Below, piece by piece: positions 33,117-41,891 of a DNA stretch of 64,000 nt. Position numbers and translations under genes: made by a program. Location of the stretch: contig NZ_CANLVF010000004.1 in the NCBI RefSeq assembly GCF_947494555.1, forward strand, positions 62,001 to 126,000, written 5' to 3'. The stretch is from an uncultured Roseibium sp. Its GTDB lineage: Bacteria; Pseudomonadota; Alphaproteobacteria; Rhizobiales; Stappiaceae. The notes below the pieces were generated by a model, which was not told the DNA's origin, did no database searches, and was given only the letters and a program-made list of their open reading frames with translations. Position 1 is the stretch's first letter. Every line of letters begins with the position of its first letter.

Positions 33117-35516
33117 GTGGCCAGTCAGAAGGGCGATCGCGCCACCGCGGAACAAAACAGCGGCGAATCGCATGCGCATAAGCAAACAGATCTGAGCTTT
33201 CAGGAAACAGCGCCTGCGCATGGTACAGGACATTCCACGGGAGAGGTAAACGACGCGGCAGGTCCTGATGTCGGACCCGGGCGCCGCGCAACTGACAAAC
33301 CTGTCTCCGCGCCGAAGAAAACCTTGCAGCATCTGGCGGTTTTCGGGCTCGCCGTCGGTCTGCTGGCGGGTCTTTATCTCGTTTCCACGGACGGCCTGAA
33401 CCGCTTCCTTGGTGTCGGTCTTGCCTTCTTTGCGGGCGGCCTTGCAGTCTGGCGCCTCCTGGCGGATGACCTCCATCGTTCGGTGGCGGCGCATCAGGTG
33501 AAGGACGAAAAGATCCGGCGTCTGATGGCGCGGATCGAGGAACTGGAAGACCGGGCCTGGGAACTTGGCGAATCGGACGAACGCCATGCAAGCATCCTTG
33601 CAACGCTCGGCGATGTTGTTGTCCGGCGCGACGCGGACGGCGTGATTACCTATGTCAATTCTGCTGCCGAAGATGTTTTCGGGCACTCCCACGAATTGCG
33701 CCCAGGCAATGCCCTGCAGCTGCCGACAGTCAGCAGAGATGATCCGCTGATGTCGGGAACCTCGCCGCAGGACGTGGCCCAGGCGAGCACCGGTTTCCAG
33801 GATCTGCACATCCTGACCGCCCAGGGCCCGCGCTGGTTCTCACGCATCGATGTCCCGGTCCGCGATACGACAACCGATCGGCAACTGGTGCAGACCGTTC
33901 TTCGGGACGTCACCGAGCGACGCATGATCGAGGAAGAACTGCTGGCTGCCCGGCATACGGCGGAGAGCTCGAATGAAGCGAAATCGCGTTTTCTCGCGAC
34001 TGTGAGCCACGAAATCCGGACACCGCTCAACGGCATACTCGGAATGGCTTCCCTTTTGAGGGACACCCGGCTGACGAAGGAGCAGGGCGCCTATATCGAT
34101 GCACTGGAAACCTCCGGTGAGACATTGCTGCTGTTGATCGACGAGGTTCTCGACTTCTCGAAGGTGGAAGCCGGAAAGCTCGACATTTATGCAGCACCGG
34201 TGAAGGTCGGAGCGCTGGCGGAAAGCGTTGTCGAACTGCTCGCCCCAAAAGCACATGCCAAAGGGCTCGAGATTGCAGCAATGGTCGACCCCGGTCTGCC
34301 GGACGAGATCACGCTTGATGCAACCCGTGTCCGCCAGATCCTCTTCAATCTGATTGGAAATGGCGTCAAATTCACTGACGAAGGCGGCGTTTCCGTAAAA
34401 CTGACCGGGCGTGCTCAGGTCGCGGGTGGCAGTGTCCTGGAAATCGACGTTCGTGATACCGGCATCGGATTTGACGAGAGCGAGGCTGAACGCCTGTTCC
34501 GGGAGTTCGAGCAGGTAGACCACGGCCCTGCACGCAAGTTTGGTGGAACGGGACTAGGGCTCGCGATCGCACAGCGGCTCGCCCGCCTCATGGGCGGCTC
34601 GATTGCCGCGCGGCCGGGGTCTGAAGGTGGTGGCCATTTCACGGTTTGCCTGCCGATACCGGAGATCCTGTCGGGCAGTGCCGACCCGCGGCTCGCGTTG
34701 CTTGAGGACAAGACCATCGTCTTCATCAGCAACAGCCGGATCGAATGTCCGCTCCTTTGCGAACGGTTGATACAGCACAACGCCAAGGTGTCGGTGGAAG
34801 CGCCAGGCAGTGACAATCTGGATCACGCACTTGCCAAGGCGGATCTCCTTGTTGTCGACAACGCCGCACTGTCGGACAGCGGCGGCTGGCTGGCATCGGC
34901 CAGGCTTGCAGGATGCGATGCTCCGGCGGTCGTTCTGATTTCGCCAGCCGAACGCGATCGTCTCGACCATCTTCGCTCCGCCGGATATGCCGCCTACCTG
35001 ATCCGGCCGGTCAGGATCGAAACCCTGATTCAGATCTTTTCCGGACTGTTTGGCGGTGCCATCGATGAACTTTCCTGGGATGCGGGTGCGCGGCCGGTCG
35101 AAAGCGGCGATGCCGCCCGACGCGCCAATGCACCGGCGCGGCCGCTGCGCCTGCTTGTCGCCGAGGACAACGACATCAATCGTCTCCTCGGCGAAGCGAT
35201 GCTGCGTAAACTCGGCCACATCCCGAAGATGGTCGTGGACGGCGAAAGCGCGGTCGAAGAAGCGTCAGCCGGCACCTACGATGCCATCCTGATGGACTTG
35301 CATATGCCGGGCCTCGACGGATTCGAGGCAATTCGGAAAATTCGCGAGGATGAAACAGCGAAAGGACGGCCGTCCGTGCCGGTGCTGATTGTCACAGCGG
35401 ACGTCATGCAGGATGCCCGCGACAAGGCCGCTGACGTAGGCGCCGCAGGCTATCTGACAAAGCCGCTTTCGGTCGAATCGATCTCGCAGGCGCTCGAATC
35501 AATCGGCCGCAACTGA
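33117..35516 (+). CDS. Membrane hybrid histidine kinase with a degenerate and an intact receiver domain
   Basis: 799 residues. After a polar N-terminus come two membrane helices (LAVFGLAVGLLAGLYLV and FLGVGLAFFAGGLAVWRLL), a coiled-coil segment, a PAS domain (~155-275), a HisKA domain with SHEIRTPLNG (His near 298), an HATPase domain (GTGLGLAIAQRLARLMGGS), a receiver-like domain without the usual acidic pair or lysine (~528-640), and a true receiver (LLVAEDNDIN, ILMDLHMPG with Asp near 725, YLTKPLS). The signal and target are unknown. I chose GTG 33117, ~10 nt after GGAG; a TTG at 33099 would add six residues. Confidence 0.9.
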   Translation: MASQKGDRATAEQNSGESHAHKQTDLSFQETAPAHGTGHSTGEVNDAAGPDVGPGRRATDKPVSAPKKTLQHLAVFGLAVGLLAGLYLVSTDGLNRFLGVGLAFFAGGLAVWRLLADDLHRSVAAHQVKDEKIRRLMARIEELEDRAWELGESDERHASILATLGDVVVRRDADGVITYVNSAAEDVFGHSHELRPGNALQLPTVSRDDPLMSGTSPQDVAQASTGFQDLHILTAQGPRWFSRIDVPVRDTTTDRQLVQTVLRDVTERRMIEEELLAARHTAESSNEAKSRFLATVSHEIRTPLNGILGMASLLRDTRLTKEQGAYIDALETSGETLLLLIDEVLDFSKVEAGKLDIYAAPVKVGALAESVVELLAPKAHAKGLEIAAMVDPGLPDEITLDATRVRQILFNLIGNGVKFTDEGGVSVKLTGRAQVAGGSVLEIDVRDTGIGFDESEAERLFREFEQVDHGPARKFGGTGLGLAIAQRLARLMGGSIAARPGSEGGGHFTVCLPIPEILSGSADPRLALLEDKTIVFISNSRIECPLLCERLIQHNAKVSVEAPGSDNLDHALAKADLLVVDNAALSDSGGWLASARLAGCDAPAVVLISPAERDRLDHLRSAGYAAYLIRPVRIETLIQIFSGLFGGAIDELSWDAGARPVESGDAARRANAPARPLRLLVAEDNDINRLLGEAMLRKLGHIPKMVVDGESAVEEASAGTYDAILMDLHMPGLDGFEAIRKIREDETAKGRPSVPVLIVTADVMQDARDKAADVGAAGYLTKPLSVESISQALESIGRN

Positions 35517-35760
35517 CACCGAGGCGACGTCGACAGGGCCGAAGACATAACCTTCCGGCCTTTTCGGATCTTTCGGCGAAAAGACTAAGCACTTCAGCAA
35601 ATTTCACAAATTCCAAAGACTACGGTAAACTTGAGCTGTTCGGCAAAAGGAAGAAGCCCAATGTCATCCAGCTGTCGGAATAGTGTGTTCTACGGCAAGA
35701 TCTATATACGCTGGCCACAACCGGGGCACGTGCTCCGGCAATGGCAAAAAGAACGGTGAA

Positions 35761-35798
35761 ACAGGCGGAAACCTGTGAAACCGCACGGGGTGCCCCGT
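35761..35798. other. Two short inverted repeats in the olsB-like leader
   Basis: The 302-bp gap between the hybrid kinase and the olsB-like gene (35517-35818) holds no gene. Near its end lie ACAGG-CGGAAA-CCTGT (35761-35776) and ACGGGG-TG-CCCCGT (35785-35798), the latter only 20 nt before the start codon. A GTGAAAC word occurs twice, bracketing the first hairpin. They may shape the 5' leader of the mRNA or be protein-binding sites. I see no clear promoter. Confidence 0.35.
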
Positions 35799-35818
35799 AA
35801 GGAATGCAAGAGGGTGGA

Positions 35819-36766
35819 ATGTCCATAATGCGGCAAGGCCTTTTTTCTCCGAGAAAACTGGTGCGAAGGTTTACACCGGCGATGCGAACAAGCGTTGCCG
35901 CCACAAATACCGCACGCCCGGGTCCCCCCGTCCACACTCCGGTCAAGACCGGTGAAACCCTTGGCCGGATCGGTTCCCTCGAAGTGCGCATGGCCCGGAA
36001 CTTCAAGGAAGTCAAAAAGGCGCAGCGGCTTCGCTACGAAGTTTTCTACGAGGAAATGTCCGCTACAGCCGACACGCATACGATTGCGACGCGTCGCGAT
36101 GCAGATCCGTTCGATGCCTATTGCGATCACCTGCTCGTCGTCGATCATGCATCTCTCAAGCGCAACAAGCTCGGCCGGCTGAAGCCCGAGATCGTCGGAA
36201 CGTACAGGCTCTTGCGTCAGGACGTGGCCGAACAGCACAGCGGCTTCTATACATCCGGCGAATACAATATCCGGCAGATCATCGAAACCAACCCCGGCAA
36301 ACGCTTTTTGGAACTCGGACGGTCTTGCGTACTCAAGCCCTACCGCAACAAGAAAACCGTCGAGTTGTTGTGGCACGGCATCTGGTCCTATGTTTTGCGG
36401 CACAACATCGACGTAATGCTCGGATGCGCTTCAATCGAAGGCACCAATCCGGATGTCCTGGCACAGCAACTGTCTTTCCTGCACCACAACGCACGGGCAC
36501 CGGAACAATGGCGGGTCCGGGCGGTCAAAGACCGGTATGTTGAAATGAACAGGATTCCGGCAGACCAGATTAATGCCAAAGCCGCACTCCGGGCCTTGCC
36601 GCCGCTTGTAAAAGGCTACCTGCGTCTTGGGGCATTCATTGGTGACGGCGCGGTGGTGGACCATCAATTCGGAACCACGGATGTGCTCATCATCATGCCC
36701 GTGTCCGAACTCAACACGCGCTACGTCAACTATTACGGTGCGGATGCCAGCAGGTACTCCAGCTGA
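35819..36766 (+). CDS. OlsB-like GNAT N-acyltransferase (ornithine/hemolysin acyltransferase family)
   Basis: 315 residues. After a ~55-residue N-terminal extension comes the GNAT-like acyl-ACP domain: AQRLRYEVFYEEM, FDAYCDHLLVVD, EIVGTYRLLR, RFLELGRSCVLKPYRNKKTV and MLGCASIEGTNPD. These match the OlsB/hemolysin-like family that joins a 3-hydroxyacyl group from ACP to the amino group of ornithine, the first step of phosphate-free ornithine lipid synthesis. No olsA gene is adjacent, so the exact acceptor is inferred. ATG 35819 with AGAGGGTGG upstream is preferred over ATG 35804. Confidence 0.8.
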   Translation: MSIMRQGLFSPRKLVRRFTPAMRTSVAATNTARPGPPVHTPVKTGETLGRIGSLEVRMARNFKEVKKAQRLRYEVFYEEMSATADTHTIATRRDADPFDAYCDHLLVVDHASLKRNKLGRLKPEIVGTYRLLRQDVAEQHSGFYTSGEYNIRQIIETNPGKRFLELGRSCVLKPYRNKKTVELLWHGIWSYVLRHNIDVMLGCASIEGTNPDVLAQQLSFLHHNARAPEQWRVRAVKDRYVEMNRIPADQINAKAALRALPPLVKGYLRLGAFIGDGAVVDHQFGTTDVLIIMPVSELNTRYVNYYGADASRYSS

Positions 36767-36779
36767 CCCTCCCCATTTT

Positions 36780-36795
36780 GTGCCCGGAAGGGCAC
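36780..36795 (+). terminator. Short GC hairpin after the olsB-like gene
   Basis: GTGCCC-GGAA-GGGCAC, a 6-bp stem with a GNRA-type tetraloop, lies 14 bp past the stop. No T tract follows, so it is a weak terminator candidate or an mRNA-stabilising end. Confidence 0.4.
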
Positions 36796-36930
36796 AAGAT
36801 CCCGGATTTGCGCAGATCTTTTGGCGTCTGAAACAGACCCGAGTCTTAACGCCCCCTTAAATTGCCGCATTCTAAGATCATCCCCGGGGGTTCCGGCATG
36901 TGCCGGCACAGATGACGGGACGGATGATCA

Positions 36931-39195
36931 ATGGCGCCTCGGGCGAAACGCCAGCCACGGATTGAACCGACATTCGGAGAAGACAGCAGCAGCCTGCTGG
37001 ACCTGCGGCTTGGGCCCCAGGATCGGACCTCCGCGCCCGCATCGAAGTCCGGTTCGAAATCCAAAGCTGGAAAAGCGGGCGGACGCAAAAAACCGTCGGC
37101 AAAAAAACGTGCGAAGACCCAGTCCGGAAAAACGCGAGCCAGTGCCGGTAATCGACGCGGTGGACGATCCGGTGCCAAGCGGCGCAGCAGGAAGCGCAGA
37201 ACGAGACTTAAAGTTCCTGCTGCCGTCGGGCGCATTTTCAAGCGCGGTGTCTATTGGAGCGCGGTCGCTGGCATTTGGGGCGTTATCGCCGTCGTCTGTG
37301 TGATTGGCTACTATGCCGCCTATCTGCCGCCGACCTCTGAATGGCAGGTTCCGGCGCGGCCACCCAATGTCAAAATTGTCGCCATCAACGGCGACCTCCT
37401 GGCAAACAGGGGCGATACAGGCGGTGAAGCCGTCCGGCTGGAGCAACTGCCGCCCTATCTGCCCAATGCTGTCATTGCCATCGAGGACCGCCGTTTTCGC
37501 TCTCACTTCGGCATCGATCCGATTGGCCTCATGCGCGCCGCTTACACGAACGTGACTTCCGGCCGCGTTTCGCAAGGCGGTTCAACCCTCACGCAGCAGC
37601 TTGCCAAGAACCTGTTTCTTCAGCCTGACAGAACGATCAAGCGCAAAATACAAGAGCTTGTACTCGCGTTCTGGCTCGAGGCGGAATATTCGAAAGACGA
37701 AATCCTCGAAATGTATCTGAACCGTGTTTACCTCGGTTCGGGCGCCTATGGCGTCGACGCGGCGGCACGGCGTTATTTCGGGAAATCCGCGCGTCTCCTG
37801 ACCGTGGCGGAAGCGGCCACGATCGCCGGTCTGCTCAAGGCACCATCGCGCTATTCACCCGCGCGCAATCCGGACCTGGCAGAAGACCGGGCACAACTCG
37901 TTCTGTCCGCAATGCATGAAGAAGGCTACATCAATTCAGGCGAAGCCAAAAACGCGATAGCGGCCCCTGCCAAGGCAATTCGGCGTTACACAACAGCCAG
38001 CGAAAACTACGTTGCCGACTACGTCATGGATGTGCTGCCTCATTTTGTCGGCTTGATCGAAGGCGACATCATCGTGGACACGACGATAGATCCCGCCATG
38101 CAGCAGGCCGCAGAGGGCGCTTTACGGTCTGCGCTTTCTGAAAACCGTCAGAAACTGGGTGTATCCCAAGGCGCAATAGTTACTCTGGACACGGCGGGGG
38201 CCATCAAGGCGTTGGTCGGAGGTGCGGATTACGCAAAGAGCCAGTTCAACCGGGCAGCTTATGCCAAACGGCAGCCAGGGTCGGCCTTCAAGCCCTTTGT
38301 TTATCTTGCCGCACTTGAAAACGGCATGACGCCCCAAACGGTCCGGCAGGACCAGCCGATCTCCATCAAGGGCTGGTCCCCGCAGAACTACACGAAAGAA
38401 CACTATGGTCCGGTCACCTTGACCCGGTCGTTGAGCATGTCGCTCAACACCGTCGCCGCACGGCTTGCTCAGGAAGTTGGAACCGGCACCGTTGCCAACA
38501 CGGCCAAGCGCCTCGGCATTACGTCCGACATGAACAGGAACCCTTCGATGGCACTCGGAACGTCGGAAGTCACGCCGCTAGAGATTGCATCCGCTTATGT
38601 TCCGTTTTCCAATGGCGGCTACGGCGTGCTTCCGCATGTGATCCGCCGGATCAAGACTGTTGACGGCAAAACGCTGTATTCCAGGTCCGGCGACGGACGC
38701 GGAAGGGTCGTTCAGCGGCGCAATGTCGGCGACATGAACCTGATGATGTCGGAAACGCTTTTGAGCGGGACAGGCCGCAAGGCGCGCCTCGACAGCGGCC
38801 GGCCGGCCGGCGGCAAAACCGGCACCAGCCAGGATTTCCGCGATGCCTGGTTCATCGGCTACACCGGAAATCTCACGACAGCGGTCTGGTTCGGCAATGA
38901 CAACAATTCGCCGACCAAAAAAGCAACTGGCGGCAGCCTGCCGGCAGCGACCTGGAAAGCGGTGATGGATGCCGCGCATCAGGGATTGCCGGTTGCCGAT
39001 CTGCCTGGTGTTCCGAATGTTCCGGTCAATGTCTCGGCACCGCGCAAACCGCAGTCACAGCAGCAAACCAACGTAAGCTCAGGACGCAACCCGATTCCGC
39101 CCGGCTCGATCGGCGGGGGTGGGGGAAGTAACGAGAGCACCGGAGAGCGCCGCGGACCTTTGAACCTGTTGAGGAACATTTTCGGCGGCGGCTAG
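36931..39195 (+). CDS. Class A penicillin-binding protein (PBP1A family)
   Basis: 754 residues. A very basic, disordered cytoplasmic N-terminus (~1-100, with KKPSAKKRAK and RSGAKRRSRKRR) precedes a membrane helix (~107-130). The glycosyltransferase domain follows (IAIEDRRFRSHFGID with the catalytic Glu; GGSTLTQQLAKN). The transpeptidase domain has the serine motif SAFK, SLN (in SMSLNTVAARLA) and KTG (GGKTGTSQDF). It polymerises and cross-links peptidoglycan in the periplasm. The tail is Gln/Ser/Gly-rich. ATG 36931 is used. The cationic N-terminus is unusually long and could bind the membrane or nucleic acid. Confidence 0.94.
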   Translation: MAPRAKRQPRIEPTFGEDSSSLLDLRLGPQDRTSAPASKSGSKSKAGKAGGRKKPSAKKRAKTQSGKTRASAGNRRGGRSGAKRRSRKRRTRLKVPAAVGRIFKRGVYWSAVAGIWGVIAVVCVIGYYAAYLPPTSEWQVPARPPNVKIVAINGDLLANRGDTGGEAVRLEQLPPYLPNAVIAIEDRRFRSHFGIDPIGLMRAAYTNVTSGRVSQGGSTLTQQLAKNLFLQPDRTIKRKIQELVLAFWLEAEYSKDEILEMYLNRVYLGSGAYGVDAAARRYFGKSARLLTVAEAATIAGLLKAPSRYSPARNPDLAEDRAQLVLSAMHEEGYINSGEAKNAIAAPAKAIRRYTTASENYVADYVMDVLPHFVGLIEGDIIVDTTIDPAMQQAAEGALRSALSENRQKLGVSQGAIVTLDTAGAIKALVGGADYAKSQFNRAAYAKRQPGSAFKPFVYLAALENGMTPQTVRQDQPISIKGWSPQNYTKEHYGPVTLTRSLSMSLNTVAARLAQEVGTGTVANTAKRLGITSDMNRNPSMALGTSEVTPLEIASAYVPFSNGGYGVLPHVIRRIKTVDGKTLYSRSGDGRGRVVQRRNVGDMNLMMSETLLSGTGRKARLDSGRPAGGKTGTSQDFRDAWFIGYTGNLTTAVWFGNDNNSPTKKATGGSLPAATWKAVMDAAHQGLPVADLPGVPNVPVNVSAPRKPQSQQQTNVSSGRNPIPPGSIGGGGGSNESTGERRGPLNLLRNIFGGG

Positions 39196-39208
39196 TTTTC
39201 GACGCCGC

Positions 39209-39757
39209 TTATCGTTTCGACCTCAGTTCCTCAATCCAGCTTGCAATGCGGGTTGCTGATTCTTCGGCTGAAAGAAGCGTGGTGTTCAACAGCAGCAGAT
39301 TTGGAACGTCCAATCCCGCCAGCGGCTTTGCCTGCTCCTGATTTCGTCTTGCCATTTCGGGGTCGCGAGGTTTGCGATGCCCGTCGCGCGCAGGCGAGCA
39401 GATCCGTTTTATGTTTTCGTCGAGATCGCAAGAGACATGCACAACACAAAATGGTGGCCGTTCTCTTCCGAGGGCCCAGAGGCGATCCCATTCCAGGTCC
39501 CCCCAATCGCTGTCACCCGCGATCACCGTCGTCAAAACGACCGGAACATCTTCTGGCAGCTCAAGTATCAGATCATGTGCAATGGCCTCGATTTTTTCGA
39601 CTGTTTCCCGGAATTTTGGCGATTTGAACTCTGTCAAAGCAAAAGCGACATTGTACACTGAGTGAATATCGAGCAACCGCCCACCAAGTTTCTCGGCCAA
39701 TAATCTGCCGATCGTCAATTTCCCTACGCCTGGATAGCCATTCAGAACGACAATCAT
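39209..39757 (-). CDS. Small P-loop ATPase/kinase-like protein
   Basis: 182 residues beginning MIVVLNGYPGVGKLTIGRLL, a Walker A loop (GYPGVGKLT) as in shikimate-, gluconate- or chloramphenicol-phosphotransferase-like kinases. Further marks are VVLTTVIAGDSDWGDLEWDRL and a lid-like KRICSPARDGHRKPRDPEMA rich in Arg and Lys. It should phosphorylate a small molecule, or be a resistance-type kinase; the substrate cannot be named. ATG 39757 is clear. It is convergent with the PBP gene (13 bp between stops), and the secreted-protein gene lies 26 bp upstream on the same strand. Confidence 0.75.
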   Translation of the reverse strand: MIVVLNGYPGVGKLTIGRLLAEKLGGRLLDIHSVYNVAFALTEFKSPKFRETVEKIEAIAHDLILELPEDVPVVLTTVIAGDSDWGDLEWDRLWALGRERPPFCVVHVSCDLDENIKRICSPARDGHRKPRDPEMARRNQEQAKPLAGLDVPNLLLLNTTLLSAEESATRIASWIEELRSKR

Positions 39758-39783
39758 TCAGCGGAAATCCTCGAAGCGATAGA

Positions 39784-40221
39784 TCAACAGTCGTGGCTGT
39801 AGGTAAATACAAGCGTATCGGATGTGAACCGGCCTGTCGGACGGCACTGATTGTAGACTTCGCGCGTGCCGCTGACTGTGACCTGCAGCTGATCACCGCG
39901 CACAGGTCCTTCGACGTAATATTCCAAAGGCGTGCCGGGACAGAATTTCGAGAAAACGCGCGCCGTGCCTGCGTACCAGTTGCCGTTCTTGACGCCGTTG
40001 AACAGAAGCGTACCGCGTTGAACACCTGCCTGCCGCAGCACATCACGCGGGATCTCATAGGACAACCAGCGCTGATTACCCTGCGCCTGCAGGCGCATGA
40101 TCGATCCGTTGTGGTTCCAGCAACTGTCCGCAAATGCCGAGCCAGCAAGCGGCCCGGTGAGTCCTGAGGCAAATAGCACCAGACCCGTCAGAATCCCACT
40201 TTTCAGACAGAAATCACGCAT
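39784..40221 (-). CDS. Small secreted protein of unknown function
   Basis: 145 residues. The N-terminus is a typical Sec signal peptide (MRDFCLKSGILTGLVLFASG, cleavage near GSAFA-DS). The mature ~115-residue domain has four cysteines (SCWNHNG, KFCPGTP, NQCRPTG and the C-terminal DC), likely two disulfides, and looks all-beta (STTLLFNGV-like and QLQVTVSGTREVYNQC). No family recognised. The frame extends upstream to 40278, but ATG 40221 follows a strong GGGAGG. It shares a strand with the kinase-like gene 26 bp downstream and a metallopeptidase gene 88 bp upstream. Confidence 0.75.
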   Translation of the reverse strand: MRDFCLKSGILTGLVLFASGLTGPLAGSAFADSCWNHNGSIMRLQAQGNQRWLSYEIPRDVLRQAGVQRGTLLFNGVKNGNWYAGTARVFSKFCPGTPLEYYVEGPVRGDQLQVTVSGTREVYNQCRPTGRFTSDTLVFTYSHDC

Positions 40222-40309
40222 GGTTCGCCTCCCGAATTTCTTGACCCAAGGGAACCATATTCTGAAAACGTTGCCCATCCTTTTCTCAGGCCGGGCAACA
40301 CCCTCGATG

Positions 40310-41047
40310 TTAGCCGAAGCCGTGAAGATAAAGGCCGTTCTCCTTGAGCCATCGGCGCGCGGAAGGCGTCTGCGGCGCGAGTTGTTCGCACAATCTCCAG
40401 AAACGATTGGAATGGTTCATTTCCTTCAGATGCGCAACTTCATGCGCAGCGACGTAGTCGAGAATTTCAGATGGCGCCAGGATCAGGCGCCATGAAAAAG
40501 ACAGGCGGCCGTTGGACGCGCAGGATCCCCAGCGGCTTTTGGTATCGCGAATGCTGATTGCAGCAATTTTCTTTCCGATCCTGCCGGCATGATAATTTGC
40601 GCGTGCATCAAGATCCTTGCGCGCCTCATTCTTGAGCCAGGACGTCACCTTCCGCGGAATATGATCATCGGCGCCCGGCACCAGAAGTGCAGGTTCTCCG
40701 TCTTCCGAAAAGCCAGTTGTCACCAGCCCGCGCAATTTTCCCGTGCGCAGGATGATGTGATCTTCACCCCTTAGCGGAACCCGGTCGCCAGGACCGAAAG
40801 CGACATGCGCCGGTCGATCCTGCAAACGTTCGATCAGCCAATCGATATGCTGCCGCGCAAACCGCTCGGCTCTGGACACATCTCCGCCCTTGGGAACGGT
40901 CAGTACGGGTCCGGAACGATCTGCCGGCAAACGCAGAAGATACCGCTGTGCGCGCGGATTTGCACGCAACCGGATGCGAACCGCCTTCGTTTCTGTCTCA
41001 ATCTCGATATGGTCTGGCAACTGTTGTTTGCCGCGGCGCAAAAGCAT
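40310..41047 (-). CDS. YgjP/DUF45-type metal-dependent hydrolase (M48-like)
   Basis: 245 residues of the YgjP (DUF45) family. The zinc motif is AAHEVAHLKEMNHS (HExxH plus a downstream His), preceded by the family signature TKSRWGSCASNGRLSFSWRL. Relatives are described as SprT/WLM-like metallopeptidases, and one E. coli member was reported to hydrolyse UTP, so substrate is open. The protein is cytosolic; no signal or membrane helix is seen. ATG 41047 is used. It may be co-transcribed with the secreted protein behind it. Confidence 0.87.
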   Translation of the reverse strand: MLLRRGKQQLPDHIEIETETKAVRIRLRANPRAQRYLLRLPADRSGPVLTVPKGGDVSRAERFARQHIDWLIERLQDRPAHVAFGPGDRVPLRGEDHIILRTGKLRGLVTTGFSEDGEPALLVPGADDHIPRKVTSWLKNEARKDLDARANYHAGRIGKKIAAISIRDTKSRWGSCASNGRLSFSWRLILAPSEILDYVAAHEVAHLKEMNHSNRFWRLCEQLAPQTPSARRWLKENGLYLHGFG

Positions 41048-41115
41048 GGAGCAGGGTCCGGTCGAATCACTTGTGACCAGTTTAGGAAAATTCTCGTTAA
41101 GATAAAAATGACGAA

Positions 41116-41138
41116 AGCGGCGCTGGGTCAGCGCCGCT
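41116..41138 (-). terminator. Rho-independent terminator of the DUF2852 gene
   Basis: AGCGGCGCTG pairs with CAGCGCCGCT around a 3-nt loop (approximately 41116-41138). On the minus strand the hairpin is followed by TTCGTCATTTTTATC. It lies 43 bp after the DUF2852 stop. Confidence 0.75.
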
Positions 41139-41181
41139 CTCGGTCAGGCCGTCCGGGACGGGTCTGGGAGGAAGGACCCGC

Positions 41182-41628
41182 TTAAGAGGGTGCGGCTTCG
41201 CCGCCACCGCTTGTGCGACCCCGGTTGGCCTTAGCCATGAAGCGATCGAATTCTTCCTGATCGCGTGCCCGGCGCAGTTCGCGCAGGAAGTCATCGAAAT
41301 CGGCCCGCATCGCATCGAGCTTCGCGCGTTCTTCTTCAAGCCGCTTCAGCTCGCGTTCGCGGTAATCGTCGAACGCCACGTTTCCGGTCCGGGCATAGGC
41401 AGTGGTGTTTGACATCTGATCGAATGCTCCCTTCAGCTGGCTTCCGCGCCAATGGTCCTTGGCGTCGCGCGCCATACCCTCGAAACGATCACCCCACAAA
41501 ATGTAGGCAAGCATGGCCAGTCCAAGTGGCCAGAACACCACAAACCCCAGCACCATCAGGCCGATCGTGACAGGCGTCCATGCAGGTTTAATCATGCAAC
41601 TTTTGGTCGTCGTCATCATCCTATCCAT
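41182..41628 (-). CDS. DUF2852 membrane protein
   Basis: 148 residues. One or two N-terminal membrane helices (WTPVTIGLMVLGFVVFWPLGLAMLAYILWGD region, ~15-47) are followed by a charged helical cytosolic part likely to form a coiled coil (RERELKRLEEERAKLDAMRADFDDFLREL region). This matches the DUF2852 family common in alphaproteobacteria; its function is unknown. The start is uncertain: ATG 41628 is used, with in-frame ATGs at 41619, 41616 and 41595 (MIKPAW, where many relatives begin). It has its own terminator downstream. Confidence 0.8.
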   Translation of the reverse strand: MDRMMTTTKSCMIKPAWTPVTIGLMVLGFVVFWPLGLAMLAYILWGDRFEGMARDAKDHWRGSQLKGAFDQMSNTTAYARTGNVAFDDYRERELKRLEEERAKLDAMRADFDDFLRELRRARDQEEFDRFMAKANRGRTSGGGEAAPS

Positions 41629-41779
41629 TTAAGACATCCACGATTATCAGGTGGGCATTCCAAGCGATGGCTTCAAGGATTTGTGATGTCCAACACAGAT
41701 GCAAAGACCACGGTCCTGTTTTGACAGTTTGCCGCACCTTCAAGATAACGCACTGATTTTATTGAGTGTTTAAACAAAA

Positions 41780-41810
41780 AATCGGATCATGATTTTCCCA
41801 TGATCCGATT
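41780..41810 (-). terminator. Strong rho-independent terminator of phaZ
   Basis: A perfect 12-bp stem, AATCGGATCATG (41780-41791) with CATGATCCGATT (41799-41810) and a 7-nt loop. On the minus strand a run TTTTTTGTTT follows. It lies about 80 bp past the phaZ stop. Confidence 0.85.
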
Positions 41811-41891
41811 TGCAGATTTGTTTGATTTTTTGAGCGAATTGCCCAATCAGGCCGCGGATGGCGAGGTTCAACCGCGGCTTTCAGAGCGACT

